From NCBI GenBank assembly GCA_934215475.1, contig CAKPZY010000007.1, positions 1 through 57,496 of the forward strand: a DNA stretch of 57,496 bases. Direction: 5' to 3'. Made by a program: the position numbers and the translations under genes. This DNA comes from an uncultured Ligilactobacillus sp. GTDB lineage: Bacteria > Bacillota > Bacilli > Lactobacillales > Lactobacillaceae. Numbering within the stretch: position 1 is the stretch's first letter; each line of letters begins with the position of its first letter. The notes under the pieces were generated by a model. It had not been told where the DNA came from, did no database searches, and worked only from the letters and a program-made list of their open reading frames with translations. Shown here piece by piece: positions 28,439-37,524 of the stretch.

Positions 28439-29341
28439 TCATCCTTGCTTTATACTTTGTTTAACAAAACCGTGTGCCCTAGCTAATTGCTTGGCGGCTT
28501 GTTCCTTGTTTGTCTTGTTTTTGACCATCACGATCGCAATTTTGACATTCATCTCTGCGGCTTTGAGGTACCTGTCAGCAGTTAAATAATCAATACCCGT
28601 TGCTTGCATAATGATCCTTTTAGCACGCTCAACCAGTTTGTCATTAGTTGGCTGAACGTCGACCATCAAATTGTTGTAAACTTTGCCGATCCCGACCATT
28701 GATAATGTTGATAACATATTTAAGATCAATTTTTGCGCGGTTCCTGCCTTTAATCTAGTCGACCCTGTCACAAACTCTGGCCCACAATCCACTTCTATCG
28801 CCGTCTGGGCAAATGTGGAGATCTCTGCATTATGGTTACAGGAAACAGCGACAGTTGCCGCACCGCTTTTGTCAGCATATTTCAAAGCTCCAATCACATA
28901 TGGTGTACGACCGCTAGCCGCGATCCCAACCACCGTGTCATTCTTAGTTAACTCCAACCCTTGCAGATCTGCGCCTCCCAAAGTCAGGGAATCTTCTGCT
29001 CCTTCAACGGCTGCCGTCATGGCTTTAGGACCGCCGGCTATCAAACCAATGACCATTTTTTGAGAAACACCAAAAGTTGGAACACATTCGGCCGCGTCAA
29101 GAATACCCAAGCGTCCACTGGTGCCGGCTCCAAGATAGATCAATCTTCCATTTGTTTTAAAAGACTTAACGATCTGCTTGACCGCCTGTGTTACCTGCGG
29201 CAGTACTTTAGCCACACTTGGGGCCACCTTTTGATCCTCGTTATTCATTACTTCAGCTGCACGTTCTACTGTCAGCTCATCTAAATGCATAGATGCAACG
29301 TTGCGTTTTTCGGTCGTCAAACCGCTCAAATCAATTTTCAT
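28439..29341 (-). CDS. murQ: N-acetylmuramic acid 6-phosphate etherase
   Basis: Cleaves the lactyl ether of MurNAc-6-phosphate to give GlcNAc-6-phosphate and lactate during wall-sugar recycling. It has a SIS-fold core with [19 protein letters not shown] (catalytic Glu E85) and the second active-site Glu in AAVEGAEDS (113-116). An N-terminal TEKRN motif and a C-terminal helical domain complete the 300 residues. The ribosome binding site is an unusual G-rich run (GAGGGGGGGAAG). No murP PTS permease, glycosidase or MurR-type regulator lies next to it, so its substrate supply is encoded elsewhere. Confidence 0.95.
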   Translation of the reverse strand: MKIDLSGLTTEKRNVASMHLDELTVERAAEVMNNEDQKVAPSVAKVLPQVTQAVKQIVKSFKTNGRLIYLGAGTSGRLGILDAAECVPTFGVSQKMVIGLIAGGPKAMTAAVEGAEDSLTLGGADLQGLELTKNDTVVGIAASGRTPYVIGALKYADKSGAATVAVSCNHNAEISTFAQTAIEVDCGPEFVTGSTRLKAGTAQKLILNMLSTLSMVGIGKVYNNLMVDVQPTNDKLVERAKRIIMQATGIDYLTADRYLKAAEMNVKIAIVMVKNKTNKEQAAKQLARAHGFVKQSIKQG

Positions 29342-29762
29342 AGTGGCTTCCCCCCCTCTCTTTATACTATATTCAACTAAATTTTATGTTCGCTATGTGA
29401 CTCTGCCAAAACAAATTTACTTGCAGACGAACTTAAGAGACAATTTATCAACTAAAACATCTCAAATAATTTTAATAAAGCAAGATTGGATCCGTCTTCA
29501 TTGCAAAATATTAAAAATTATCTGACCGCTTAACCAACCATACTGGGGTTTACAGGTCCAATCTTTTCACCCGTCGTGGAATTTAATAACGGTCAACTTG
29601 GACAAGCATTAGGGTGTCTGCGATAAAAATACTAGGCATGATGCTATAGCTGCCTCAAACCAGATCGTAGACGCAACATTTTTCTGTCTTTTAAGTTTAT
29701 CCCCTTGAAGCTGAGATCTGCTGTCGTTAACTGCCTTATGAAAACTTTCCCTTCAAAAAATT
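29342..29762. other. Non-coding region upstream of murQ
   Basis: About 420 bp with no supported gene. A TATAGTATAAA stretch near 29362-29372 (minus strand) could contain the murQ -10 box, but no good -35 is evident. Confidence 0.35.
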
Positions 29763-30239
29763 TCAGTTTTTATTTTTTGTCTTATGATTTTTATCGATAT
29801 CGTTTAATAGTTCTGTGACCCGCTTTAAAATTATGTCGCTCTGCTTATCTGTTGCTGCCAACAGCTCTGACACCGTACAAATTTGATCGATCCTCAAGCC
29901 AGAAGGATTTACTGCTTGTGCTTTTACTATCAAGTTGACATTGACTTCCGTCTCTTTTTTTGGTTCATCAAAGAAATTATCTATTTGATTCACATTGTCA
30001 AAGGGCAAGTTGATAATGCCGCTTTCTAGAAAAATAGTGATCGCATCCGCCTTGGTTTTCAAAATTAGTCGACTTTGGGCCAGTTCATCATTATTAACTA
30101 TCCCAATAAAATTGTTGGTCATTTCTTTTATTAACTTACGGCCCTGTGCTGCAAAGTCACTCTTTTTACTTTCTATCTGCTGGATACCGTATTTTTCATT
30201 AGTTATCGTTTCTTCAAAATCATTAACTGTTATCTGCAT
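29763..30239 (-). CDS. Hypothetical protein, 158 aa
   Basis: I do not recognise this protein. It is charged and soluble-looking, alternating predicted beta and alpha segments, with a Lys/Asn-rich C-terminus (DKNHKTKNKN) and no signal peptide. The ATG at 30239 has GTGGAA upstream at 7 bp; the frame extends 13 codons further without a better site. It is flanked by long non-coding stretches and has no obvious partner. Confidence 0.65.
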   Translation of the reverse strand: MQITVNDFEETITNEKYGIQQIESKKSDFAAQGRKLIKEMTNNFIGIVNNDELAQSRLILKTKADAITIFLESGIINLPFDNVNQIDNFFDEPKKETEVNVNLIVKAQAVNPSGLRIDQICTVSELLAATDKQSDIILKRVTELLNDIDKNHKTKNKN

Positions 30240-30529
30240 CTTAAAATTCCACATCCCAAAATAAATTCTAGCGAACATTGTACTGTAAATTTCACAAAAT
30301 GCAAAGTCACCGCATGAATCTTAAAAAAATCGTGATACTCAGCATCATATGCACAGCTGTTGCTTGTCCAGTGAAAGTGCTGCTATAACTGACATCACTA
30401 CTTCTAAATTTAAACATTTTCCTAGCTTCGCGGCTGACTTTTTATGTTTCAAGAAAAGAACATTCCTTTAAAAAATTTAGCAAACATTAACAGATGCCAC
30501 ACAGGGTATTATGTTTGCACATTTTGAAA
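30240..30529. other. Non-coding region between hypothetical gene and C69 peptidase terminator
   Basis: About 290 bp, AT-rich, with no gene or RNA motif that I can support. Confidence 0.35.
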
Positions 30530-30553
30530 AACCTGACCACCAATGGCCAGGTT
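30523..30553 (-). terminator. C69 peptidase terminator
   Basis: Stem AACCTGgCCA/TGGtCAGGTT with a 4-nt loop and a TTTTTC tail on the minus strand, 10 bp past the stop codon. Confidence 0.85.
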
Positions 30554-30562
30554 CAATGTGCT

Positions 30563-31981
30563 TTATAAATTAGCATCCATATTAAACGTTAATTTTGACA
30601 GCAGCAAACCTTGAGTCACACAGCTGCCGATCTCCTTCATCGTACGATCACGCATTTTAGCAGACATTTGGTAATTGCTTTTGGTCAAATAATCTATCAA
30701 TTTCTGACCAGACAACGCAGCTGCTTTGCGATCAGTTAGTGATAATGTTCGACGCTGTTGCTCTTTGGCCTCGGTTAAGTAATCACGATTTTGTGCAATG
30801 AAATTAGAATAATGGGACTCTGTCAACATTGACAATGTGCGATACATCCAATATGCGCTTTTGATGTCATAATCCTTAGGGGTATTGCTCCAGGCAGGAT
30901 CGATATCATTAACATTACTATAAAAAGGTACATATGGACTAAATGATGGTATCCCAAAGCAAAGCCACATTAAGGCAGATTGAGCTTGCGGAACATCATT
31001 TCTGATCTGTAGAACATGCGAATTTTGTGTCCGGTTCATTGAGATCGGGCGAAATTTCTTTTTCTCGGCTTCTAAGCCTTGTCCCAAGGGATCAAATGGT
31101 GTTTCATTGTAATGCGAGCCCAACACTTCTTCCAGGTCTTCCACTGCTAACAAACGGTTGGCATGACAAATAAACGGCAGATCACTGCTTTTGGGGTCCT
31201 GTTTGATCTTAGGATTAAACAGCCGTTGCCCATACCAGACACGCGGTGTATTATAATGCCGATCTTTTTCATTATCAGTTCCAAAAATACGGCGAAAGTT
31301 GAAGCCCTCTTTGCTGGAATTGAGATGATGTTGTGCCACAAATTCTTGTAATCCGTCCGACCACATATAATTTTCAGGATCATCAAAGTCGACCTTATCT
31401 TGGACCACCTGGTTAGCGGCTATTGCATAAGCATCATCTGGGATCCGTGTGGCTGCCCAGTGATGTCCAGTCACGATCTCCATATACCACACTTCTTGAG
31501 CGTCTGAAAACAGGACACCATTTCCTTCAGGGGAACCGTATTTTTTGATCAATTTGCCTAAATATTGGACTCCTTGCCGGGCGGAATCAATAAATGGCGC
31601 AACCATTGTTTGTAACGAATCTTCAGCTAGACCATTTTTCACCCACGGATCATAAGCCAAAGCACGTTCATTACCATAAACTGACTCAGTTGCTGACATC
31701 GCCACATTTTTTTCGTTGATCGATGTTTCATTAAAAACGCCCCATTTGTCGACTTCAACATTGGGTGTAAAAGTTGTCTTATAACCAGATTCAGGCAATG
31801 GTGCTGTGAACCCATTCTGGTTAGAAACTAGCGTCTCATTGCGTGAAGAGACAGCCGGTTGTATCACAAATCGTTGCGGCGTTAGCGGCAAAAAAGTATC
31901 GTCATTACGTGCGATCATTGTTGAACCGTCAATGCTTGCTTTCTTCCCGACCAGGATCGTTGTGCACGCACTCTCGTTCAT
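30563..31981 (-). CDS. C69-family dipeptidase (PepD type)
   Basis: N-terminal-nucleophile dipeptidase of the Lactobacillus PepD family. The predicted nucleophile is C6 in MNESACTTILVG, exposed after removal of a short propeptide. The following SIDGSTMIARNDD matches the family signature. At 472 residues it has normal length. There is no signal peptide, so it is cytoplasmic and hydrolyses dipeptides from imported peptides. I use the ATG at 31981 because AAGGA lies 8-9 bp upstream; the frame can extend three codons. Confidence 0.92.
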   Translation of the reverse strand: MNESACTTILVGKKASIDGSTMIARNDDTFLPLTPQRFVIQPAVSSRNETLVSNQNGFTAPLPESGYKTTFTPNVEVDKWGVFNETSINEKNVAMSATESVYGNERALAYDPWVKNGLAEDSLQTMVAPFIDSARQGVQYLGKLIKKYGSPEGNGVLFSDAQEVWYMEIVTGHHWAATRIPDDAYAIAANQVVQDKVDFDDPENYMWSDGLQEFVAQHHLNSSKEGFNFRRIFGTDNEKDRHYNTPRVWYGQRLFNPKIKQDPKSSDLPFICHANRLLAVEDLEEVLGSHYNETPFDPLGQGLEAEKKKFRPISMNRTQNSHVLQIRNDVPQAQSALMWLCFGIPSFSPYVPFYSNVNDIDPAWSNTPKDYDIKSAYWMYRTLSMLTESHYSNFIAQNRDYLTEAKEQQRRTLSLTDRKAAALSGQKLIDYLTKSNYQMSAKMRDRTMKEIGSCVTQGLLLSKLTFNMDANL

Positions 31982-32047
31982 TTCTATCATTCCTTTTTGA
32001 TATTACTCTTTTGATCTAATAGTCTGAAACCCATTTACCATTTTAGC

Positions 32048-32099
32048 AAAAAAAGTTGAGCTTATCGAATACTCTCATGATTTGACTTTTTTGCTCAAC
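32048..32099 (-). terminator. Terminator of the anchored amidase gene
   Basis: Stem GTTGAGC/GCTCAAC around a long loop, followed on the minus strand by TTTTTTTGC, 49 bp past the stop codon. Confidence 0.75.
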
Positions 32100-32147
32100 C
32101 GTCCATCCCTGTTAAAACTTAATTTTGGCAAGACAATGGCCTAAAAT

Positions 32148-33734
32148 TCATCGATATTCTTGCAAAAATTTTAATTGCTGGTGTTCCTGAAACAATTGTC
32201 CGATCTCCAGCAGCAATTGGTCTTGACCCTTTGCGGCTTCAAACTGGATCCCTAAAGGTAGGCCGTTTTTTGCCACATAAGTAGGTAAACTTAGTGCCGG
32301 TTCGCCTGATAAATTAGCTAATTGCGTAAAAGGTGTTTTAGCTAAAGCCGGCAGCCAAGCGTCATATATTGTCTTTATCTGTTCAGAATGAGTGCAGCTG
32401 GCAATATCACGCAATTTTTTGACATCATCACTTAAATATTGGGGCTCACTATTTTTAGCAGCAGTCTGTGCCGTTGTGGGAGTCAAATATAATGGATATT
32501 TCTGGTGAAATTCTGACATTTGCCGGTCTACCAGGTCTATTTCTGCCTGAACATCTTTTTTAGTGGAATCTGGCTGCTTTTTATCCGCCTGATAAAGCGC
32601 CCAGGTCATAGGAGAAACATCGGCGTATTTCATGTCTGCACCGGTATATTTTTTGATCAATTTATTGGCTTGTGTCCCAGTCGGCGTAGATTCAGTATAG
32701 TAGGTCATCATGAGTTTAATGCCATCGACGGGCGCATCTGTATTAACAACAGTAAATCCCTGCGAACGTAAAAAATCGACAGCTTGTAACACTGCTTCAC
32801 ACGCAGCGAAACTTACTTTTGTGCCCACTGGGGACTTGAGTGAGTATGCCACCTGATACTTTTTTAAATTTTTGGGAGCTTTTTGAACCAGTTTTTCTGC
32901 TCGAGTTTCTGAAACCACTCCCGCAAAATATTCTTTGACATCCTTTATATCTCTGGCATTAACGAAGTTGACGGTAGACGGTATCAAGTCATCTCCGACG
33001 ACCACTCCTTGCGTCGGCTTTAACCCGATCACGCCGGTAAAAGAAGCGGGGATCCGTAACGAACCTCCAGCATCGTTGCCAGTTGCCAGAGGTACGAAAC
33101 CTTGAGCGACAGCTGCGACAGCGCCACCAGAAGAGCCTCCTGTATTATAATTTGAATTCCAGGGATTATGCGCCGTTCCGTACAATTTAGATTTTGTTGT
33201 GTTAGTTAAACCTAATTCAGGAAAATTAGTTTGACCAATTATGATAAAGCCCAAAGACTGAACCCTTTTCACGTAATCAGAGGTTTTTGCCGCTACCCTG
33301 TTTTTTAACGGTACCAACCCACGGGTATTAGCCTCTCCCGTCAATTCCTGGCCTAAGCCCTTGATAAGAAGAGGCACTCCATAAAAGGGCTGACCTGTAT
33401 CTTTTAAAGCGGCTGCTTCATTCAAAGCAGCTTGCTCCCTCAAACTTATCACAGAATTTAATTGTGAGTCTTCAGCGTGAATTAAAGCACACGATATTTT
33501 GACCAGTTGGGAGCTAGTTATCTTTTTCTCCCGAATCATCTGGGCTAATTTCGTGGCCGAAATCGCTCTGTACTTTGCCAAAGATATCGGTATTTGCTTA
33601 TCTTTTTTAGACTCTCTTCTCTTTACAACACGGCTATTTTTACGCATATAAGCTCTCACAAGATAACTGGCGAAAGCTGCAGTACAAAGAGCTAGTAAGC
33701 CATTTAGATAATAATCGAATTTGTTTTTTGGCAT
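32148..33734 (-). CDS. Membrane-anchored amidase-signature protein
   Basis: An amidase-signature hydrolase of 528 residues preceded by a single hydrophobic segment (about 8-27) and a basic stretch (RKNSRVVKRRESKKDK). The catalytic Lys is in VPLLIKGLG, the cis-Ser in TGGSSGGA and the nucleophile Ser in GNDAGGSLRIP. The arrangement suggests a membrane-anchored enzyme, but the topology and substrate are unknown. I use the ATG at 33734 with AGAGGAGAG upstream. It is not closely related to the 14134-15624 amidase, which lacks the anchor. Confidence 0.88.
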   Translation of the reverse strand: MPKNKFDYYLNGLLALCTAAFASYLVRAYMRKNSRVVKRRESKKDKQIPISLAKYRAISATKLAQMIREKKITSSQLVKISCALIHAEDSQLNSVISLREQAALNEAAALKDTGQPFYGVPLLIKGLGQELTGEANTRGLVPLKNRVAAKTSDYVKRVQSLGFIIIGQTNFPELGLTNTTKSKLYGTAHNPWNSNYNTGGSSGGAVAAVAQGFVPLATGNDAGGSLRIPASFTGVIGLKPTQGVVVGDDLIPSTVNFVNARDIKDVKEYFAGVVSETRAEKLVQKAPKNLKKYQVAYSLKSPVGTKVSFAACEAVLQAVDFLRSQGFTVVNTDAPVDGIKLMMTYYTESTPTGTQANKLIKKYTGADMKYADVSPMTWALYQADKKQPDSTKKDVQAEIDLVDRQMSEFHQKYPLYLTPTTAQTAAKNSEPQYLSDDVKKLRDIASCTHSEQIKTIYDAWLPALAKTPFTQLANLSGEPALSLPTYVAKNGLPLGIQFEAAKGQDQLLLEIGQLFQEHQQLKFLQEYR

Positions 33735-33884
33735 CGATCTCTCTCCTCTTATTTGGAATATTACACGCAATTAAGTGTAACCGGATTCAAATTAAGGGTC
33801 AAACATTTCTATAGAAAAGCAGCAATGATACCACCAAAACCACCTCTGGCCAGCTTGTATAGTACTATTTTTTTAAAGGTAGCA

Positions 33885-33931
33885 AAATAAAAAGCTGCGA
33901 AGTGGCGACATATCACCATTCACAGCTTTTC
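33885..33931 (-). terminator. Terminator of the YkuD-fold protein gene
   Basis: Imperfect inverted repeat AAAAGCTGtGAA/TTCgCAGCTTTT with an inner TGG/CCA-type helix, followed by TTTTTA on the minus strand, about 70 bp past the stop codon. Confidence 0.7.
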
Positions 33932-34001
33932 AAATAAATATTTGAAAGTGCACACTTTCCCCTGATCCAAGAGTTCGTAACATTTACCAAGAGATTAAGT
34001 G

Positions 34002-34730
34002 CTAATACAGGAAGTCTAGAAAATCCTTATCTGTTTTTCTGTCATGGACAACGACCCTTGTTTTAGGTTTAATATTTTCTTGCAGCCATTTAGCATCCGC
34101 AACAGTCAGCCTGATCGACCCGTACGCCTTAACATTATGCTTTTTGGTAACTTTTTTACCTAAATGGCGTGCCTGTTTAACCAGTACTTGACCGTTCTTT
34201 TTAAATGGTACCGATTCGAAACGATAGAAACCATGGCCGGAAAAGGAAGTCCAATATTTAGCGCCATAACTTCGAGTAGCGTCATAGTAAGAATTTCCGT
34301 GCTGCTTTTGAATCTTAAATGTCCCAGTAGGTGTCCTTTGATAGCCCTTGGTATTGTCATAATTTTTTCCAACAGATGCATACATCGTATACAAGCGATA
34401 TTGTCCTTGCATAATGTAAACACGTTGGTGGCGTACCGAAACATTTATCCAAACTTTGTTCTTTTTCTTCTTTATATCCTGGTATTTCTTGATGTCAGGA
34501 TAATTGCCGGTCAATGAAGATTTCATCCAGTCAACTGGATGACGAGCCCGCTTTTTTTGGTCTTTTTTAAGACTGGAATTTTTCGCATTCATGGAAGACG
34601 CTGACGATGCTTCTCGTGCCATTTTAACTGCATTCGCTTGTTCAGCGCGATGAACATGCAAGATGCTGTAGCCCGCAGCTAAGACTAGCAGGACAGCAAC
34701 TAACCAATAAAGCCATTTTTGCTTTTTCAT
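34002..34730 (-). CDS. YkuD-fold (L,D-transpeptidase-like) membrane-anchored protein lacking the catalytic Cys
   Basis: A 242-residue protein with an N-terminal membrane anchor (about 4-24), a charged linker and a C-terminal YkuD domain (about 90-240). The fold markers are clear: VWINVSVRHQRVYIMQGQ, TPTGTFKI and the first His in SFSGHGFYRF (H166). The family active site S-H-G-C-[IV]-R reads A-Y-G-S-I-R here: Y203 replaces His and S205 replaces the nucleophilic Cys. Crosslinking activity is therefore doubtful; a binding or altered-chemistry role is possible. The ATG at 34730 with AGAGG at 12 bp is preferred to a TTG seven codons upstream. Confidence 0.8.
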   Translation of the reverse strand: MKKQKWLYWLVAVLLVLAAGYSILHVHRAEQANAVKMAREASSASSMNAKNSSLKKDQKKRARHPVDWMKSSLTGNYPDIKKYQDIKKKKNKVWINVSVRHQRVYIMQGQYRLYTMYASVGKNYDNTKGYQRTPTGTFKIQKQHGNSYYDATRSYGAKYWTSFSGHGFYRFESVPFKKNGQVLVKQARHLGKKVTKKHNVKAYGSIRLTVADAKWLQENIKPKTRVVVHDRKTDKDFLDFLY

Positions 34731-34939
34731 TTTTAAATTATACCTCTTCAAATTAAATCGGCATCCTGTTACACGAATAAGCCAAGTTATATTATAACGT
34801 TTGCCCGTCTCTTAAAAACTTTCACGCTATCAAATATACGGATTTGACACCAAAAAGTCAAATTGGATAGCAGGTGTTGGACAGCCTATCAGCTAAAAAC
34901 AGCTAATTGCTTTTGTACTTCATTGTTAAGCTGATTTTA

Positions 34940-36484
34940 TTATTTTTTTATCCGTGCTGCTGCAACATCGAAAACTTTATCGATCCAGCCGGAATAAAAT
35001 TCAGGCTCATGAGTAACCAGCAAAACGTTGCCGGCAAAGTCCTGCAAGGCATCACGCAAAGCATTTTTAGTCTCATCATCCAGATGATTTGTAGGCTCAT
35101 CCATAATCAAAAAGTTGCTGGGAACTAATTCTAGGGCACATAATTTTACTTTAGTCTGCTCGCCGCCGCTTAATAATTTGATTGGTTTCATCGCATTAGC
35201 AGCATTTAGGCCGGCGCGGGCGAGCCTTTGCCGGATCGTTTTCGGCTCCAATTTGGGGAACCTGTTTTGAATAGTTTGCAACGGTGTTTGTTCTGGATTA
35301 TCCCAAGCCAGATCCTGATTGAAATAGGCAACTTTGGCGGCATCGACAAAATGAGCTGACCCTGAAAAAACAGGTATCTTACCCAGTATTGATTTGATCA
35401 AGGTTGATTTGCCGGCCCCGTTGAATCCTTTTAAAACAACTTTTTCTCCGTGCGACATTGAAAAAGTAACGGGTTCAAGCAGTGGACTTTCATAACCGAC
35501 CGAAAGACCACTAACACTCAAAACTTCGGAAGACATCAAATTGACGTAAGGAAAATTAAAGTGCGCCTGTAAATTATCGTTGGGCGGTGTGACCCGTTCC
35601 ATTTTATCTAAACGCTTTTGGCGCGACTTGGCCATCGTCGCACGCGTTCCTGCCTTGTTTTTTCTGATGTAGGCTTCATCCTTTTCTATCTGTTCTTGCT
35701 GTTTTTCGTATGCTTTACGCTGAACTTCTTTTTTGACTTCCTTTTGTTTGACCGCCGATTTGAAACTACCAGTATATTTGATAATTTTACCAAAAGCAAC
35801 GTCAATAATGCAGTTCGTAATTTTTTCTAAGAAGTCAAAATCATGGGAGATAACCATGTAACTGCCATTAAAAGCATTAAGGTAATCAGTTAACCATTCG
35901 ATATGTTCTGTGTCTAAATAGTTGGTAGGTTCATCTAACAACAAGACAGCAGGGTCTTCCAGCAGAAGTTTAGCTAGAATTATTTTAGAACGCTGCCCGC
36001 CAGAACATTCGCTGACTTGCTTATCGACACCAATAGCATCGATCCCCAAGCCGGACATGACACGTGCAATTTTAGTATCTATCTCATAAAAATCTGCGGC
36101 CTCTAAGATCTCCTGGATCTTGCCGGCCTTTTCGAGCAGGTTATCATTTGGCTCTTTTGCATAATCCGCATAACAACGTGCTTGTTTGTCAGCTAACGCA
36201 AATAAATGCGCAAAAGCCGTGTGTAAAAATTCAGTAATCGTCTGACCCGCCCCTGCTTTAACGTACTGATCAAGGTAACCGATCGAGATTTTGTTTTTCC
36301 ATTTGACACTGCCGCCATCTGGCAACTCTGAGCCCGTCAGCAACTTGATCAGAGTTGATTTTCCGGCGCCATTCTGCCCGATCACTCCCATATGATCTTC
36401 TTTATTCAAACGAAATGATGCATCTTCATATAACTGTTTATCCGCAAAAGCCATAGATAGATGTTCAACTTCTAAAACGCTCAT
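34940..36484 (-). CDS. ABC-F family ATPase (ribosome-associated)
   Basis: A soluble protein with two ABC domains and no membrane segment, 514 residues. Walker A motifs are GQNGAGKST (about 37) and GFNGAGKST (second half). Signatures are CSGGQRSK and LSGGEQTK, each followed by a DEPTN-[YH]-LD Walker B. The linker between the domains is basic and helical (KEVKKEVQRKAYEKQQEQ). ABC-F proteins act on the ribosomal E site, either in translation factor roles or in protection against antibiotics; which one cannot be told from sequence. AGGAG lies 9 bp before the ATG. A candidate leader peptide and hairpin precede it (separate entries). Confidence 0.92.
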   Translation of the reverse strand: MSVLEVEHLSMAFADKQLYEDASFRLNKEDHMGVIGQNGAGKSTLIKLLTGSELPDGGSVKWKNKISIGYLDQYVKAGAGQTITEFLHTAFAHLFALADKQARCYADYAKEPNDNLLEKAGKIQEILEAADFYEIDTKIARVMSGLGIDAIGVDKQVSECSGGQRSKIILAKLLLEDPAVLLLDEPTNYLDTEHIEWLTDYLNAFNGSYMVISHDFDFLEKITNCIIDVAFGKIIKYTGSFKSAVKQKEVKKEVQRKAYEKQQEQIEKDEAYIRKNKAGTRATMAKSRQKRLDKMERVTPPNDNLQAHFNFPYVNLMSSEVLSVSGLSVGYESPLLEPVTFSMSHGEKVVLKGFNGAGKSTLIKSILGKIPVFSGSAHFVDAAKVAYFNQDLAWDNPEQTPLQTIQNRFPKLEPKTIRQRLARAGLNAANAMKPIKLLSGGEQTKVKLCALELVPSNFLIMDEPTNHLDDETKNALRDALQDFAGNVLLVTHEPEFYSGWIDKVFDVAAARIKK

Positions 36485-36522
36485 TAATATCTTCTCCTAT
36501 CTTTAGCGGCTTCAAAATATGC

Positions 36523-36590
36523 GCAGCACTAAAAATTTTTGAAAAGTCGGCTGAAACTTTTTCTCACCGACCTTTTTTAGAAAATGCTGC
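36523..36590 (-). promoter_or_regulatory. Candidate attenuator hairpin in the ABC-F leader
   Basis: A nested inverted repeat on the minus strand. The outer arms are GCAGC/GCTGC (586-590 with 523-527) and CTAAAAA/TTTTTAG (574-580 with 529-535). The core GTCGG-TGA/TCA-CCGAC (about 564-571 with 546-553) is followed by TTTTC. The core looks like a weak intrinsic terminator about 57 nt upstream of the ABC-F start. The stop codon of a 43-codon frame lies in its 5' arm. Attenuation is inferred, not shown. Confidence 0.45.
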
Positions 36591-36708
36591 AGCTCATAAA
36601 ATAATTGACTGAAAATTTATTCTTATCTGCTTTCACTGTCAGACCGATATTTCCAAATGAAGGCAAATGTTTCATAAACTTCGTTGGCAGATTAGCAAAT
36701 CTGATCAT
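36577..36708 (-). CDS. Candidate 43-aa leader peptide of the ABC-F gene
   Basis: An open frame from ATG (36708) to TAA (36577-36579), with GAGGA about 10 bp upstream. The product is a slightly basic, Phe-rich peptide beginning MIRFANLPTKF and ending NYFMSCSIF. I recognise no family. Its stop codon falls in the 5' arm of the hairpin before the ABC-F gene, so a ribosome stalled near the end could block the terminator stem. This is how several antibiotic-inducible ABC-F genes (vmlR and similar) are controlled. Expression is unproven. Confidence 0.4.
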   Translation of the reverse strand: MIRFANLPTKFMKHLPSFGNIGLTVKADKNKFSVNYFMSCSIF

Positions 36709-36849
36709 TAATTAGTCTTCCTCTTCTGCCAACACAAATTAACTTCCTTAACGTATTACATTAGCGACTTTCTTGCGAGAAAACTGAATTATCACAACTT
36801 TTCGCCTGATCTTTATCACTGTCTCCTGCGTGGCTATTAAAATCGAGTC

Positions 36850-36890
36850 ATAAAAATAAAACCACATGTGCTCGATAAGGGCCCATGTGG
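36850..36890 (-). terminator. Candidate terminator downstream of the 46-aa gene
   Basis: Perfect 7-bp stem CCACATG/CATGTGG with a 15-nt loop, followed by TTTTATTTTTATG on the minus strand. It lies 130 bp past the small basic gene. Confidence 0.55.
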
Positions 36891-37021
36891 AGCTATCTAT
36901 GTGTTCAATTAATTGAAACCTTCCTACAGCAGCGCTTGTCATTTCCGCTCGAGCCGGAAAAGATAAGCCGCTCTTCTGCCCTAGGACCAGCTCCACTAGG
37001 CTTTACGCCAGCAGAACTGAA

Positions 37022-37162
37022 TTATTTAGCAGATTTGTCAGCCTCTTCGCGCTTCTTCAAAAAATCAAGCACTGCCAAATGCTGCTGACGGCGTTTCTTT
37101 TTATTAGAAGTATTAACAGGACGGCGATCGTTGGCTGTTCCCACGTGTGTGTTTTGTGACAA
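37022..37162 (-). CDS. Small basic protein, 46 aa
   Basis: A TTG start at 37162 with GGAGG exactly 8 bp upstream opens a 46-codon frame ending in TAA. The product is very basic and hydrophilic: MSQNTHVGTANDRRP, then KKKRRQQHLAVLDFLKKREE and a short tail. The strong ribosome binding site, the strand-specific basic composition and the downstream hairpin support a real gene. I do not recognise the family; nucleic acid or ribosome binding would suit the charge, but that is inference. Confidence 0.6.
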   Translation of the reverse strand: MSQNTHVGTANDRRPVNTSNKKKRRQQHLAVLDFLKKREEADKSAK

Positions 37163-37524
37163 TTTAATTTCCTCCCTCCGAGCATTTATGCACTAGCATA
37201 TTCTACCGAAATTTGCACGCAATTTCAAGTTTTTCTGAAAACATATTCGTTTATACCAATAAAAAGAGAAATATTTGACCTCGTAGCAGGAATCTGCTCT
37301 TTGCTAAGCATTTTAAACTTAGAACAAAACTGGTATACATCTTCTCACATCTTCATGCAACGATAATAATTAAGTTAATCTCATTCGACCAGCTTAATTA
37401 AATATTAAACAGTTGCTTTTGGGTATTGTTTCCTTTTTGTTCAGAGCATATGGTACGATTGGATCAGGAAGTACCAGACCAGATAAGTCCTTTTCAATTA
37501 CCAAATTACAAGGAGGTTCAATAT

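Noticed and set aside
36748..36996. 82-codon frame upstream of the ABC-F leader
   Set aside because: It runs through the 36862-36890 hairpin, has no ribosome binding site and looks like random sequence.
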